Shown one piece after another: positions 33,967-43,167 of a DNA stretch of 64,000 nt. Location of the stretch: contig NZ_MAYG01000001.1 of the NCBI RefSeq assembly GCF_001684965.1, forward strand, positions 3,362,082 to 3,426,081, in the 5' to 3' direction. The notes beneath the pieces are model-generated. The model saw nothing but the letters and a program-made list of their open reading frames with translations, made no database searches and was not told the DNA's origin. The translations under genes were made by a program, and so were the position numbers. Position 1 is the stretch's first letter; the number at the start of each line of letters is the position of its first letter. The stretch comes from Chryseobacterium arthrosphaerae. GTDB lineage: Bacteria; Bacteroidota; Bacteroidia; Flavobacteriales; Weeksellaceae.

Positions 33967-34455
33967 ATGAAAAAATACCTTCTTCTGTCTGCTTTTGTAT
34001 TTCCATTGTCCCTTTGGGCACAATACCTGTTTCCCAATGAAGAAATCATCTATTCTTTTGAAACCAAAAATGGAAAGAAAATGACCCTGGTAAAAGATAA
34101 AAAAGAGGCATATATTCAGTAGCGTTTCGGGAGCAAGAATCGTGTAGAAATGGAATATCCTTCGGAAAGGACAGAAGAAAGCTGGAAAAAATTCAAATAC
34201 AATTCCTATTACCGAGGAGGCGGAAAACAGAATGCAGGAATGTCTCTCAATTATCTGACATTTACCAACAATGGTTATCAATATCAAATATTCAAAACGT
34301 ATCAGGCGGAAGATGAATCTTATTCTACGGGAGTTACCGTAACGGATGCCAAAGGTAAAGAAACAGATATTGACGGAATATACAAGACAATAAAAGGCTG
34401 CCTGTGCCGTCTGGATGATTCTCACCTGATTCTCAAAGAAGATACGGGATTATAA
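33967..34455 (+). pseudogene. Secreted protein gene interrupted by an in-frame TAG
   Basis: From the ATG at 33967 the frame gives a signal peptide (MKKYLLLSAFVFPLSLWAQ), then EEIIYSFETKNGKKMTLVKD and KKEAYIQ, a TAG at 34120-34122 (codon 52), and then continues without interruption as RFGSKNRVEMEYPSERTEES to a stop at 34455 (163 codons in all). Similar Bacteroidota secreted proteins have a Tyr at this place (YxxYRFG), so a single base change TAC or TAT to TAG explains it. Everything else is intact, so the break is recent, a sequencing error, or readthrough. Function is unknown. Confidence 0.75.
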
Positions 34456-34473
34456 TTTACCTTGATCACCCAT

Positions 34474-35154
34474 ATGAAAAAGCTGTTTTCGTTCATTGCT
34501 TTCACACTGATCATTAGTTCTCATGCCCAGACCCTGAAAGATTTTTCAGTTCCGAAAGGATATAAGAAAATTTCTGAAGCAAAGGGCGATCTTGATAAAG
34601 ATGGCAGGGATGAAACAGTAATGGTATTCAATACTGATATAAGAGCTTCCAAAGAAGAATATCCTGAAGCAGATTACAAAAGGGTGCTCTATATTCTTAA
34701 AAATACAGCCAACGGCCTTAAGGTATGGAAAGAAGCTTCCGGATTTCTCATTTCCAGTGGAATGGGCTTCAGTCCTGAATACAACGGGCCTCCCGAAATT
34801 TCCATAAAAAACAACGTTTTGGCAATACGCCAGGAATTGGATACCAATTCCAGACATACCCTGGCTTACAGGCATACTTTCAGATTTCAGAATAATGATT
34901 TTTACCTGATCGGTTCACAGGAAAATTTTGATGACACCTGTGAATTCAACATCCTTCATGAAGTGAATTTCTCAACAGGAAAAGCTATTGTGGATGAACA
35001 ATATTACCCATGCTTCGAGGGAGATAAAGCGCCTCAGGAAAATTTCTACAAAGCTTTTACTCATAAATTTAAGCATCTTATAAGAATGACTGACTTCAAA
35101 ACCGGTGAAAATGAGTTTCCTGTTCCCGGTTCAAAGCGGTCTTTTATTTTCTAA
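34474..35154 (+). CDS. Secreted protein of unknown function
   Basis: The 226-residue protein has a Sec signal ending SSHAQ and a soluble beta-rich domain. Near the N-terminus EAKGDLDKDGRDETVMVFN resembles a single FG-GAP-like or EF-loop calcium repeat. The rest includes NGPPEISIKNNVLAIRQE and RHTFRFQNNDFYLIGSQEN, a pattern found in many small secreted Bacteroidota proteins. It starts 18 nt after the interrupted gene, so the pair may have been an operon. The ATG at 34474 begins the signal peptide; an upstream TTG is not needed. Confidence 0.7.
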   Translation: MKKLFSFIAFTLIISSHAQTLKDFSVPKGYKKISEAKGDLDKDGRDETVMVFNTDIRASKEEYPEADYKRVLYILKNTANGLKVWKEASGFLISSGMGFSPEYNGPPEISIKNNVLAIRQELDTNSRHTLAYRHTFRFQNNDFYLIGSQENFDDTCEFNILHEVNFSTGKAIVDEQYYPCFEGDKAPQENFYKAFTHKFKHLIRMTDFKTGENEFPVPGSKRSFIF

Positions 35155-35265
35155 ATAGCTTCACGCTGTCTTTTAAAACAAGTTAATCTTCCCTTAAAGT
35201 TAAATTAACTCCTCATAACTTGATATATTCTTATTTTTAAGTGACAATAAAAATAAAATAAAACT

Positions 35266-36261
35266 ATGTTTAAACACAGCATGAGACGTTTAACAGCAAT
35301 CAGCCTTGGTATTGCTGCTGCAAGTCTGTTACTTTCCTGTTCCAACGACAACATTCTTGAAAGAGATTCCAATGAAACGGTTATAGCTTCAGGAAAAGCA
35401 AATCTTAAAGCGGCTTTGGTTCCTGTTGCCATGAACAGCTGGATGGCTAATCTTCAGGACAATATTTCCATTTCAAAAATTTCCATTCCCGGAACGCATG
35501 ATTCAGGAGCTCGTGTAGATGCCCCTGTTGTATCAGGTACGGCAAAAACACAAGACCTCAGCATTGCTGAACAGCTGGATGCGGGAGTCCGTTTTCTGGA
35601 TATCCGCTGCAGGCATATCGACAACTCTTTTACCATCCATCACGGAGCAATTTACCAAAAACTGAATTTTGATGATGTACTTAATGCCTGTTATGCTTTC
35701 CTGAACAGCCATCCGTCTGAAACAATTATCATGTCTGTAAAAGAAGAGTATGACGCTTCCAATACGACAAGAAGTTTTGAGCAGACTTTTGATTCCTATG
35801 TTCAGAAAAATTCTGCCAAATGGGACCTGGGCACTACCATTCCCAACCTTGGCGATGTAAGAGGAAAGATCAAATTATTAAGGAGATTTTCTGCGAACAC
35901 GGCTAAAGGAATCAATGCTACATCATGGGCAGATAATACCACTTTTGAAATTAATAATTCTGCGGCACAGCTTAAAGTTCAGGATTATTACAAGGTAACC
36001 AATAATGATGATAAATGGAACGGAATACTGAACCTTCTGAATGAAGCAAAAAATGATACCACCGGGAAGCTTTTCATCAACTTCACAAGTGGTTACAAAC
36101 CTGGAATTTTTGGAATCCCAAGTATTCCTACCGTTTCCAACAGCATTAATCCTAAGCTGAAAACATTCTTTCAAAACAATACCAAAGGGACTTACGGAAT
36201 TATGCCGATGGATTTTGTCAATGCCGAACTGTCTGAGCTGATTGTAAAGACCAATTTCTGA
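35266..36261 (+). CDS. Phosphatidylinositol-specific phospholipase C lipoprotein
   Basis: The 331-residue protein is predicted to cleave phosphatidylinositol to diacylglycerol and inositol cyclic phosphate. It has a lipoprotein signal (LLLSC, Cys25), so it is attached to the cell envelope. PI-PLC X-domain features are SISKISIPGTHDSG with H78 as the general base, FLDIRCR, and HHG with H126 as the general acid, followed by PSETIIMSVKEEYD. Start may be the ATG at 35266 or the one at 35281. Both keep the signal. It is monocistronic, with a strong terminator. An organophosphate-enzyme cluster follows to the right. Confidence 0.9.
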   Translation: MFKHSMRRLTAISLGIAAASLLLSCSNDNILERDSNETVIASGKANLKAALVPVAMNSWMANLQDNISISKISIPGTHDSGARVDAPVVSGTAKTQDLSIAEQLDAGVRFLDIRCRHIDNSFTIHHGAIYQKLNFDDVLNACYAFLNSHPSETIIMSVKEEYDASNTTRSFEQTFDSYVQKNSAKWDLGTTIPNLGDVRGKIKLLRRFSANTAKGINATSWADNTTFEINNSAAQLKVQDYYKVTNNDDKWNGILNLLNEAKNDTTGKLFINFTSGYKPGIFGIPSIPTVSNSINPKLKTFFQNNTKGTYGIMPMDFVNAELSELIVKTNF

Positions 36262-36283
36262 TCAATTTTTGTTAGATATATTT

Positions 36284-36316
36284 AAAGGCTGTCTCCCCAA
36301 CGAGAGACAGCCTTTT
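36284..36316. terminator. Intrinsic terminator after the PI-PLC gene
   Basis: A perfect 12-bp inverted repeat (36284-36295 with 36304-36315) has an 8-nt loop and is followed by T-rich sequence. Confidence 0.85.
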
Positions 36317-36362
36317 TATTTTTAATTTTAAATATCCGGCTTTTAAAAATAGTAGATTTTCG

Positions 36363-36433
36363 CTTACTGATTGATCAGATTTTTTAAAGCACATGATCTG
36401 CGTAATCTCCAAAATCTGCGAGAGTTTAAACTA
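36363..36433. repeat. Interspersed intergenic repeat fragment
   Basis: The stretch contains ATCTGCGTAATCTCC and AAATCTGCGAGAG, a degenerate tandem of the ATCTGCG.AATCT type that is often scattered between genes in Chryseobacterium and related genomes. This is recognised from memory and not checked for copy number. It lies beside the stop of the alkaline phosphatase gene. Confidence 0.4.
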
Positions 36434-36445
36434 ATACTCAATACA

Positions 36446-38269
36446 TTATTTCCGGATTCCGTAAGCCTCCATAATTTTATTGAAGATCTCTGTATTTTCA
36501 AACAATCCGGTGAACTCTTTAGAATTAGGACCATAAGCAAAAACACTTGACGGAATGGAAGTATGATCATTGGTACTGAAATTTCCGAATATCCATCCTT
36601 CTTTAAGGTTTCCGTCCAGAAGGGTCAACCCTCCGGTTTCATGATCACCCACAACAATCACTAAGGTTTCTTTATTTTCATCAGCAAACTTCATCGCTTT
36701 TCCTACCACATGATCAAAATCCAGAAGCTCTGTTACCAGCTGCTCAATATTGTTGCTATGGCCTCCGCCATCTGTCTGGGAAGCTTCCACCATCATAAAA
36801 AATCCTTTTTTATTATTTTTCAGATCATTTAATGTAAGATCAAAGGCATCAGCCAGCCAGTTTCCTCTTTGAGACACCCGTTGTGAAGCCAGCGGATCGA
36901 TGATCAGCGTACGGTTAGTGATTTTATTCACCGATTTCAGATCCTGATATAAATCTATTTTGGTCTCTTTAAATTTCAGCAGGTTCTCCTGGGTAAGGCC
37001 GCTTGTGGGTCCACCGATCAGAATTTTCGTTTTGGAAGCTGCAAAATCTTTCAGGATGGGCTCAGAGCTGTTTCTGTTATCAGAATGGGCATAGAAATCT
37101 GCCGGAGTAGCATCTGTTACATCTCCAGTCGAAATCAACCCTGAAACCAATCCTTTATCTGCAATGATGTCCGGAATCTGTGCCAGCGCCTTCCCCATAT
37201 GATCAACTCCTACAAATGTATTTTTGGTTTTTACTCCGGTTGCAAATGCGGTAGATCCCGGTGCTGAATCGGTAATGTAAGCATTGGAAGAATTGGTTTT
37301 GGATAAGCCTGTAGATTTCATGTTGAAAACATTCAGCTTTCCTTTATTGGCTGTAAAAGCAGCGTAATATTGGGGTAAAGAGGTTCCATCCGGTATCAGA
37401 AGGATGACATTCTTTACTTTTTTGCTGACGCCGTCTGTTTTATAGGTTGGGGTATACACAGGATACTCCTTTGTATTTTTATAGAAATTTTTCGGAATGG
37501 CATTCATGAATTTTTTAAGATCAGGAATATGGTCTGTATTGATATAGTCTACTCCAAGATCCATAAGGTTTACCCATGCATTAGGAAAATCCGGAGCTCC
37601 GTAGAAGCGCATTGGCTTCTGTTGGGTGTGCGCTTTCTCCACTGCCTGTTTTATTTTTTCTGTTTCTTCATCTCTTGGAATTCCTTTTCCATTCCACTTT
37701 ACCAGTCCCGGGAGATCTGCACTGAACATTCCGATTCTTTTCAGCTGATCTGTTGAATAGTTTTGATCCAGATCGCCATCGAAATAAAGATAACTCGGAT
37801 AGTTTTTAAAATCTGCCGGCTGAGGTCTTCCTCCTGTGATCACAATTTTAATACCTGAATTTCCGGTAATTTCCGGGTATTTTTTCAAGGTATTGACTAA
37901 AATACTCAGCGCTGTCTTATAGTCCTGTTTGATATCAATCAGCAGTTGCAGCTTTTTACCGGCATCGGGATAAATGTTTCCTTTATTCAGCTTAATCTGT
38001 TTTGAAATATTGTCAAGATAAAGATTTTCCAGTGTTCTGTCTGATGACAGTTCTTTTTCCGTGTGGGCTACCCAAAGTTTACCTTTTACCGGGTACACAT
38101 CTGCTTCAATGGAACCGAAATTTGCATAATAAGCCTGCCAGAAAGGAATTTCCTGCATGTAATCATTATGTGAATGTGCATTTCCCACATTATAATTCAG
38201 ATAATTCTGTGCCTGATTCTGAGAAAAAACAGCTAAGGCCATTACAGCCAATATTTTTGATAGTTTCAT
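36446..38269 (-). CDS. GDPD/PI-PLC-like and alkaline phosphatase fusion protein
   Basis: The 607-residue secreted protein has a Sec signal (ends SQNQAQ). The N-terminal half (about 25-265) is a phosphodiesterase-like TIM barrel with NAHSHNDYMQEIPFWQAYYA, GSIEADVYPVKGKLWVAH and a later INTDHIPDL, as in glycerophosphodiester phosphodiesterase-like domains. The C-terminal half (about 290-607) is an alkaline phosphatase with LIPDGTSLPQYYA, the nucleophile region TDSAPGSTAFATG, DVTDATPADFYAHSDNR, HSNNI and VVGDHETGGL. Together they could release phosphate from phosphodiesters in two steps. It is downstream of a SusC/SusD pair on the same strand, with a terminator in between. The ATG at 38269 starts the signal peptide. 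Confidence 0.9.
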   Translation of the reverse strand: MKLSKILAVMALAVFSQNQAQNYLNYNVGNAHSHNDYMQEIPFWQAYYANFGSIEADVYPVKGKLWVAHTEKELSSDRTLENLYLDNISKQIKLNKGNIYPDAGKKLQLLIDIKQDYKTALSILVNTLKKYPEITGNSGIKIVITGGRPQPADFKNYPSYLYFDGDLDQNYSTDQLKRIGMFSADLPGLVKWNGKGIPRDEETEKIKQAVEKAHTQQKPMRFYGAPDFPNAWVNLMDLGVDYINTDHIPDLKKFMNAIPKNFYKNTKEYPVYTPTYKTDGVSKKVKNVILLIPDGTSLPQYYAAFTANKGKLNVFNMKSTGLSKTNSSNAYITDSAPGSTAFATGVKTKNTFVGVDHMGKALAQIPDIIADKGLVSGLISTGDVTDATPADFYAHSDNRNSSEPILKDFAASKTKILIGGPTSGLTQENLLKFKETKIDLYQDLKSVNKITNRTLIIDPLASQRVSQRGNWLADAFDLTLNDLKNNKKGFFMMVEASQTDGGGHSNNIEQLVTELLDFDHVVGKAMKFADENKETLVIVVGDHETGGLTLLDGNLKEGWIFGNFSTNDHTSIPSSVFAYGPNSKEFTGLFENTEIFNKIMEAYGIRK

Positions 38270-38332
38270 TTTGTTGATCTTTTGTTTACAGGTAGAATAC
38301 AACGCTTTACAATCTGCTCATACTACCTTTGA

Positions 38333-38371
38333 AAAAACCATATCACCGCAGAAATTCCTGCGATGATATGA
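38333..38371 (-). terminator. Terminator between susD and the phosphatase fusion gene
   Basis: A 13-14-bp imperfect stem (around 38338-38351 with 38357-38371) is followed on the minus strand by a T run. It could act as a partial attenuator between susD and the phosphatase gene. Confidence 0.6.
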
Positions 38372-38394
38372 TGGATTATCTATAAGATTAAATT

Positions 38395-39903
38395 TTACCA
38401 GCCTTCATTTTGTTTAATAACTCCATGACTGTTGACGATTTCAGCCTGTGGAACTGCCCAGACATTATGTATGGCCGGATTAAAGTTTCTTGCTGCCCAG
38501 ACCACCTGTCCGTTGATACCATGCAGAGGCTTCGCATACGTTGCCTGTGCATCTCCCCAACGTACAAGATCCCTGTGTCTGTCTGCCCACTCACCTGCCA
38601 GCTCGCAACGTCTTTCATGTTTCAGGTCTGCCATTGTACATCCGTTTTTCGGAGACAAGCCTGCACGGGTTCTGATCATATTGATTTCCTGGTCAGCCGG
38701 TTTCCCCTGCATCAGTAAAGCTTCTGCCTTGATCAGGATCACCTCAGCATAACGCATGATAGGAACTGCAAGATCTGTACACGGATAATCACCATTGGCG
38801 CTTACGTGGCCGCTGTTCAGCTGATATTTGAAGGCATCCATATATTTGTTAAACTGATATCCGGTAAGGGAATTGGTAGAAGCATATGTTCTTTCCTTTC
38901 CGTTAAAGGTAAACTTGTCTCCAATTTTAAGAATGGTCGTGCTTCTTCTCTGATCTCCGGTTTCATATTCATCATATAATTCTTTTGTAGGCTGAAAATA
39001 TCCCCAGCCATTGTACTCTCCCCATCCTTTATTTTCAAGCATTACCCCCGGAAGGATACTGCCCACGGCGTTAAATTTCGGAGTACTTGGTATAGACCAG
39101 ATATATTCTGAACTATAATTATTTTCAGCTTTGAAAACATCAGCATAGTTATTCAGCAGGTTTCTGTTTCCTTTCGTCATTACTTCATTCGCCCAGTATT
39201 CTGCATTCTTCCAGTCTTTCATAAACAGGTATACCTTTGCCAATAACGCCCATGCTGCTGCTTTATGAGGCCTCCCGTAATCTTTGGCAGGAAGCTCTGC
39301 CTGGGTAGGTAATAATTCTGCTGCTTTTTTCAGGTCATTCACAATATAATTGTAGTTTTCCATAACATTGGCAGTTCTGGGAATAGGATTTGGATTAGGT
39401 CCCTGCGTACGGTCCACAATCGGGATACCTGCTTTTTCATTTCCATAGGAATAAGCCAGCTCAAAGTACATCCTGCTGCTCATAAACAGAGCTTCCCCCA
39501 CATACTTGTTTTTCACAGCCTGTGAAGCCTGAATATTATCGGCATTGCGGATAACACTGTTGGCAACTCCTATCACGGAATATCTTTTGTTCCACTGGGT
39601 TTCCAGATCGCCTGCGGCAATGTAATTACTGCTGAAGTTCTTCACATTATCTGCTTCACTTTTTGATCTTCCGGTCACCATATCGTCACTGGCATTAATG
39701 AACCAGAAAAAACCTCTTCCATAAAATTCACTGTCGGAAAGCGGTCTGTACATCGCATTGGCTCCTGTGATCAGGTCATTTTCTGTTTTCCAGAAGTTGG
39801 CTTCTGTAGGCGTTCCTTCAGGGTCTATATTAAGCTCGTTGGTACAGGACAGCATTACTGCGGATATTCCTGCTGCTAAAATTATGGTATTGAAAAATTT
39901 CAT
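38395..39903 (-). CDS. SusD/RagB family substrate-binding lipoprotein
   Basis: The 502-residue surface lipoprotein has a signal ending VMLSC (Cys20). It is a SusD-like helical protein with TPR-like segments: EANFWKTENDLITGANAMY, then RMYFELAYSYGNEKAGIPIV, AAAWALLAKVYLFMKDW, and near the end the conserved IRTRAGLSPK, LKHERRCELAGEWADRHRDL and the last lines of the family. It caps the TonB-dependent SusC barrel encoded 26 nt upstream. The ligand is unknown, but neighbours are phosphatases and phospholipases. Confidence 0.93.
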   Translation of the reverse strand: MKFFNTIILAAGISAVMLSCTNELNIDPEGTPTEANFWKTENDLITGANAMYRPLSDSEFYGRGFFWFINASDDMVTGRSKSEADNVKNFSSNYIAAGDLETQWNKRYSVIGVANSVIRNADNIQASQAVKNKYVGEALFMSSRMYFELAYSYGNEKAGIPIVDRTQGPNPNPIPRTANVMENYNYIVNDLKKAAELLPTQAELPAKDYGRPHKAAAWALLAKVYLFMKDWKNAEYWANEVMTKGNRNLLNNYADVFKAENNYSSEYIWSIPSTPKFNAVGSILPGVMLENKGWGEYNGWGYFQPTKELYDEYETGDQRRSTTILKIGDKFTFNGKERTYASTNSLTGYQFNKYMDAFKYQLNSGHVSANGDYPCTDLAVPIMRYAEVILIKAEALLMQGKPADQEINMIRTRAGLSPKNGCTMADLKHERRCELAGEWADRHRDLVRWGDAQATYAKPLHGINGQVVWAARNFNPAIHNVWAVPQAEIVNSHGVIKQNEGW

Positions 39904-39929
39904 TTTTTTACTTTTTAAATTATTTTAGG

Positions 39930-42818
39930 TTACAATCCCACTTCCACTCCGAAAATAAATGAACGGGCCTGAGGGTATCTTCCGGTATCCACACCATAAG
40001 TATCCATTCCTACTTCAGGATCAAACCCAGTATATTTGGTAATGGTAAACAAGTTATTGCTTGTCACGTATACCCTTACTTTATTGACATTAAGCTTATT
40101 ATAAAGTTCTTTTGGTAACGAATATCCTATTGTAAGGTTTTTCAGTCTCAGGTAAGAACCGTCTTCTACATAGAAATCCGATACTTTTGAATAGTTGCCG
40201 CTTGGATCCCCATGCACAAGCCTTGGAATATCAGTGTTGGTATTCTGAGGAGTCCAGGCATTCAGGATGTCACGGTCCATATTATAGTTCTGTCCTGTAC
40301 CTCCTGGATTTAAAGAAATAAACTTCATCCCGTTGAATATTTTGTTTCCATACACTCCCTGGAAGAACAGGTTAAGATCAAAATTTTTCCAGGTCATGTT
40401 GTAGGAAAGTCCGTAAGAGAATTTAGGATAAGGATTTCCAAGGTTTACAAAATCATTGTTATTCAGTGTTCCAGTATTTCCGTCTTTCTTCAGGAATTTA
40501 ATGTCTCCCGGTTTAGCATTTGGCTGGATCAGGTTTCCGTTGGCATCTCTATAGTTGTTGATTTCTTCCTGCGTCCGGAAGATTCCATCAGTTTTATAAC
40601 CGTAATAAGAATAAAGGGACTCTCCCACTTTTACACGGGTAGGTTTCAATACTCCACGAACATTATTGCTGTTGATAAAGATCTCATCCACAGTCGCCAA
40701 CTGCTTCACCGTATTTTTTAGTTGACTGAAAGTTGCCCCGATTGAATACGTGAAATCTCCTGACTTCTTCCCATTGTAATTTATTCCCAATTCATAGCCC
40801 TTATCCTGAAATAAACCGGCATTTACATATTGATCAACCAGTGTTGCCGTACTGGAAAGGTTGACATTGAAAATCTGATCTGTTGAATTTTTCACGAAAT
40901 AATCAAACTGTAAAGAAAGGCTGTTGTGCAGGAACGAGGCATCTACCCCAAAGTTGGTCTGCTCAGATTTTCCCCACTTTATATCAGCATTCGGAAGCGT
41001 TGTAGAATAATAAGCAATATTTTGGGTTGGATCCTGTCCGAAAATGACATTGTTATATCTTATCATTAATGGATTCACTGCCTGATAGGAGGCTCCGCCA
41101 AGATTTCCTAAAATCCCGTAGCTTCCTCTCAGCTTCAGGCTTGAAAGCCATGAAATATCGTTCAAAAAATTCTCTTTGGAAACCACCCATCCCCCGGAAA
41201 CGGAATAATAGTTGGCAAACTGGTTATGTCTTGCAACCAGAGAGGTTCCGTCCCTACGCCCCAGTAAACTGATGATATATTTCCCGGCATAGTCATAGTT
41301 GACCCTGCCCAGATAGGATATCAGAGCCTGCTGGTATTTGTAACTGTAAACTTCTTTGTTGGTATCTGCTGCATTCTGAAGATATCTGAAAGTTTCCGCC
41401 TCACTTCTGAAATCAAAGGCCTTTGCACTGAATCCTTCTTCTGTGGTTTTCTGAAAAGTAAACCCTGCAAGGAAATCAAAATTGTGCTTACCGGCTGTTA
41501 ATTTGTACGTAAGGAGCTGCTCTGCAAGAGAGGTTGACAGGGTGTTAGACTGATATTCCAGACTATTGGTATCGAATATTTTTCCTACTTCCAATACTCT
41601 TGGGGTAAATTCTTTGATGTTTCCTATCCTGAATGTCTGGGAAAAGTTAGAACGGAATTTCAGGTCTTTCAGCAAGGCTACTTCTATGTACGGATTGATC
41701 AGAATCTCATGGGTTGGGTTCTGAATGCTGATCCTTTTAAGATAGGCAACAGGGTTGATCATATCACCGTATCCTCCCGCCACATCAATAGGCAGTCCTG
41801 AGAAAGCTCCCGTTGGCGTATATACCGGAACATTCGGCGGATAATACATTGCTGCAACCAAAGCTCCGGTATAGCCGTTCTTGGTATTGGCCGTATTCCC
41901 TGCAGAATAATTATAATACATATTTTCTCCGATGGTAAGCCAATCTTTGACTTTATGCTCAGAGTTTACTCTGAAATTATACCGTTTTGCCTGAGTATTC
42001 AGTAAAATCCCTTCAAGATTCCTGTGGTTCATTCCTACAAAAAATCTGGATTTTTCGCTTCCTCCACTAAGGTTTACATTATACTCCTGAACAGATCCCG
42101 TACGGAAAATCTCGTTCATCCAGTTGGTTCTGGTGATTCCTCCGTCAGCATATTTTTCAGCATTGAAGGCTAAAGGAAGGCTATTCAGTTTTCCTGCATT
42201 ATCATACGCCTGGCGCATTACATCCTGAAATTCAGCGGCATTTAGGGATTCTTTCAGTCTCCATGCCTGGTTGGTTCCGTATTTGACATCAAAATCTACG
42301 GTTAAACTTCCTTTCTTACCTCTTTTTGTTGTAATAAGGATAACCCCTCCTGAAGACCTCGCCCCGTAAATAGCGGCAGAAGCATCTTTAAGGACAGAAA
42401 TATCCTGGATATCATTAGGATTAATAGAAGGTGTTCCATTAAAAACAACTCCGTCTATCACATAAAGAGGTGTTTCTCCGTTTACCCCACCCAAACCACG
42501 GATGTTCACTTTAGGAGAACCGTTGGGATCACCTCCTTCATTCACCACTGTGACTCCGGGAGCTTTCCCCTGAAGCACTTCTCCTACTCCGGATAGGGAC
42601 CTGGAAGTAAGTTTATCCAGTGAAGCCTCCGAAACAGCACCGGATACTTTAGATTTTTTCTGCGTTCCGTATCCTACAACAACAATCTCGTCGATGGATT
42701 TTTCATTCAAACTGTCTTTTTTCTGAGCGAGGAACAGCGGTGAAGCTGATATTGCCCCAATAAGTAATACCCTACCCGTTAAATAAGTGACTGAGACAGG
42801 GACTTTAAATACATTCAT
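39930..42818 (-). CDS. SusC/RagA family TonB-dependent outer-membrane transporter
   Basis: The 962-residue protein has a signal region at 1-32 (ends LFLAQ), a TonB box region at about 42-58 (IDEIVVVGYGTQKKS), a plug at about 60-170 (LQGKAPGVTVVNEGGDPNGS, IDGVVFNGTPSINP, SAAIYGARSSGGVILITTKR) and a 22-strand barrel to the C-terminal GVEVGL. It lacks the N-terminal carboxypeptidase-regulatory-like domain present in many SusC proteins. The ATG at 42818 is chosen because the longer frame uses a TTG at 42842 that is part of the -7 element. It is coupled to the susD gene 26 nt downstream. Confidence 0.93.
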   Translation of the reverse strand: MNVFKVPVSVTYLTGRVLLIGAISASPLFLAQKKDSLNEKSIDEIVVVGYGTQKKSKVSGAVSEASLDKLTSRSLSGVGEVLQGKAPGVTVVNEGGDPNGSPKVNIRGLGGVNGETPLYVIDGVVFNGTPSINPNDIQDISVLKDASAAIYGARSSGGVILITTKRGKKGSLTVDFDVKYGTNQAWRLKESLNAAEFQDVMRQAYDNAGKLNSLPLAFNAEKYADGGITRTNWMNEIFRTGSVQEYNVNLSGGSEKSRFFVGMNHRNLEGILLNTQAKRYNFRVNSEHKVKDWLTIGENMYYNYSAGNTANTKNGYTGALVAAMYYPPNVPVYTPTGAFSGLPIDVAGGYGDMINPVAYLKRISIQNPTHEILINPYIEVALLKDLKFRSNFSQTFRIGNIKEFTPRVLEVGKIFDTNSLEYQSNTLSTSLAEQLLTYKLTAGKHNFDFLAGFTFQKTTEEGFSAKAFDFRSEAETFRYLQNAADTNKEVYSYKYQQALISYLGRVNYDYAGKYIISLLGRRDGTSLVARHNQFANYYSVSGGWVVSKENFLNDISWLSSLKLRGSYGILGNLGGASYQAVNPLMIRYNNVIFGQDPTQNIAYYSTTLPNADIKWGKSEQTNFGVDASFLHNSLSLQFDYFVKNSTDQIFNVNLSSTATLVDQYVNAGLFQDKGYELGINYNGKKSGDFTYSIGATFSQLKNTVKQLATVDEIFINSNNVRGVLKPTRVKVGESLYSYYGYKTDGIFRTQEEINNYRDANGNLIQPNAKPGDIKFLKKDGNTGTLNNNDFVNLGNPYPKFSYGLSYNMTWKNFDLNLFFQGVYGNKIFNGMKFISLNPGGTGQNYNMDRDILNAWTPQNTNTDIPRLVHGDPSGNYSKVSDFYVEDGSYLRLKNLTIGYSLPKELYNKLNVNKVRVYVTSNNLFTITKYTGFDPEVGMDTYGVDTGRYPQARSFIFGVEVGL

Positions 42819-42839
42819 GACATCCTTTTTGATTAGATG

Positions 42840-42847
42840 CAAAATTA
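42840..42847 (-). promoter_or_regulatory. -7 element that sets the susC start
   Basis: On the minus strand this reads TAATTTTG, an exact TAnnTTTG whose last TTG would be mis-called as a start codon. The true ATG is 21 nt downstream at 42818. Confidence 0.6.
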
Positions 42848-43134
42848 GAACAGCTCTTTCCCTCGCCTCATTAAGATTTTCTTATGTTTTTATTAAGAAT
42901 CTTTAGCTTTTTGCATACTCCTCCTACCACAATCAAAAATTAAACCACTGTTTTTCAACACAATAAACAAATAAAGTAATCATTCCGTTTTTATCCGAAC
43001 TATTATTTTATGTTAAGTTTGTTTTAAGTTTATGATCCGTCGGAGACAATAGCTACGAAGGATAAAGGCTTATCAGTGATCAGATTAAAACTATTTTCGG
43101 AGATAATAAATAACAGACTTCATTTTTCTTTTTT

Positions 43135-43142
43135 TACATTTG
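43135..43142 (+). promoter_or_regulatory. -7 element of the SDR gene
   Basis: TACATTTG is an exact TAnnTTTG, 25 nt before the ATG at 43168. Confidence 0.5.
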
Positions 43143-43167
43143 CTGAAATTAAAATTGTACAGATCAA

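Larger units (their letters stand above)
42819..43167. other. Divergent intergenic region between susC and an SDR gene
   Basis: No open frame of interest is present. The minus-strand -7 element (42840-42847) serves susC and the plus-strand one (43135-43142) serves the SDR gene. The middle is AT-rich. A GATCCGTCGGAGAC stretch near 43035 has no recognised role. Confidence 0.55.

Noticed and set aside
42842-42842. TTG start of the first susC
   Set aside because: The TTG is part of the -7 promoter element, and the ATG at 42818 starts the signal sequence.
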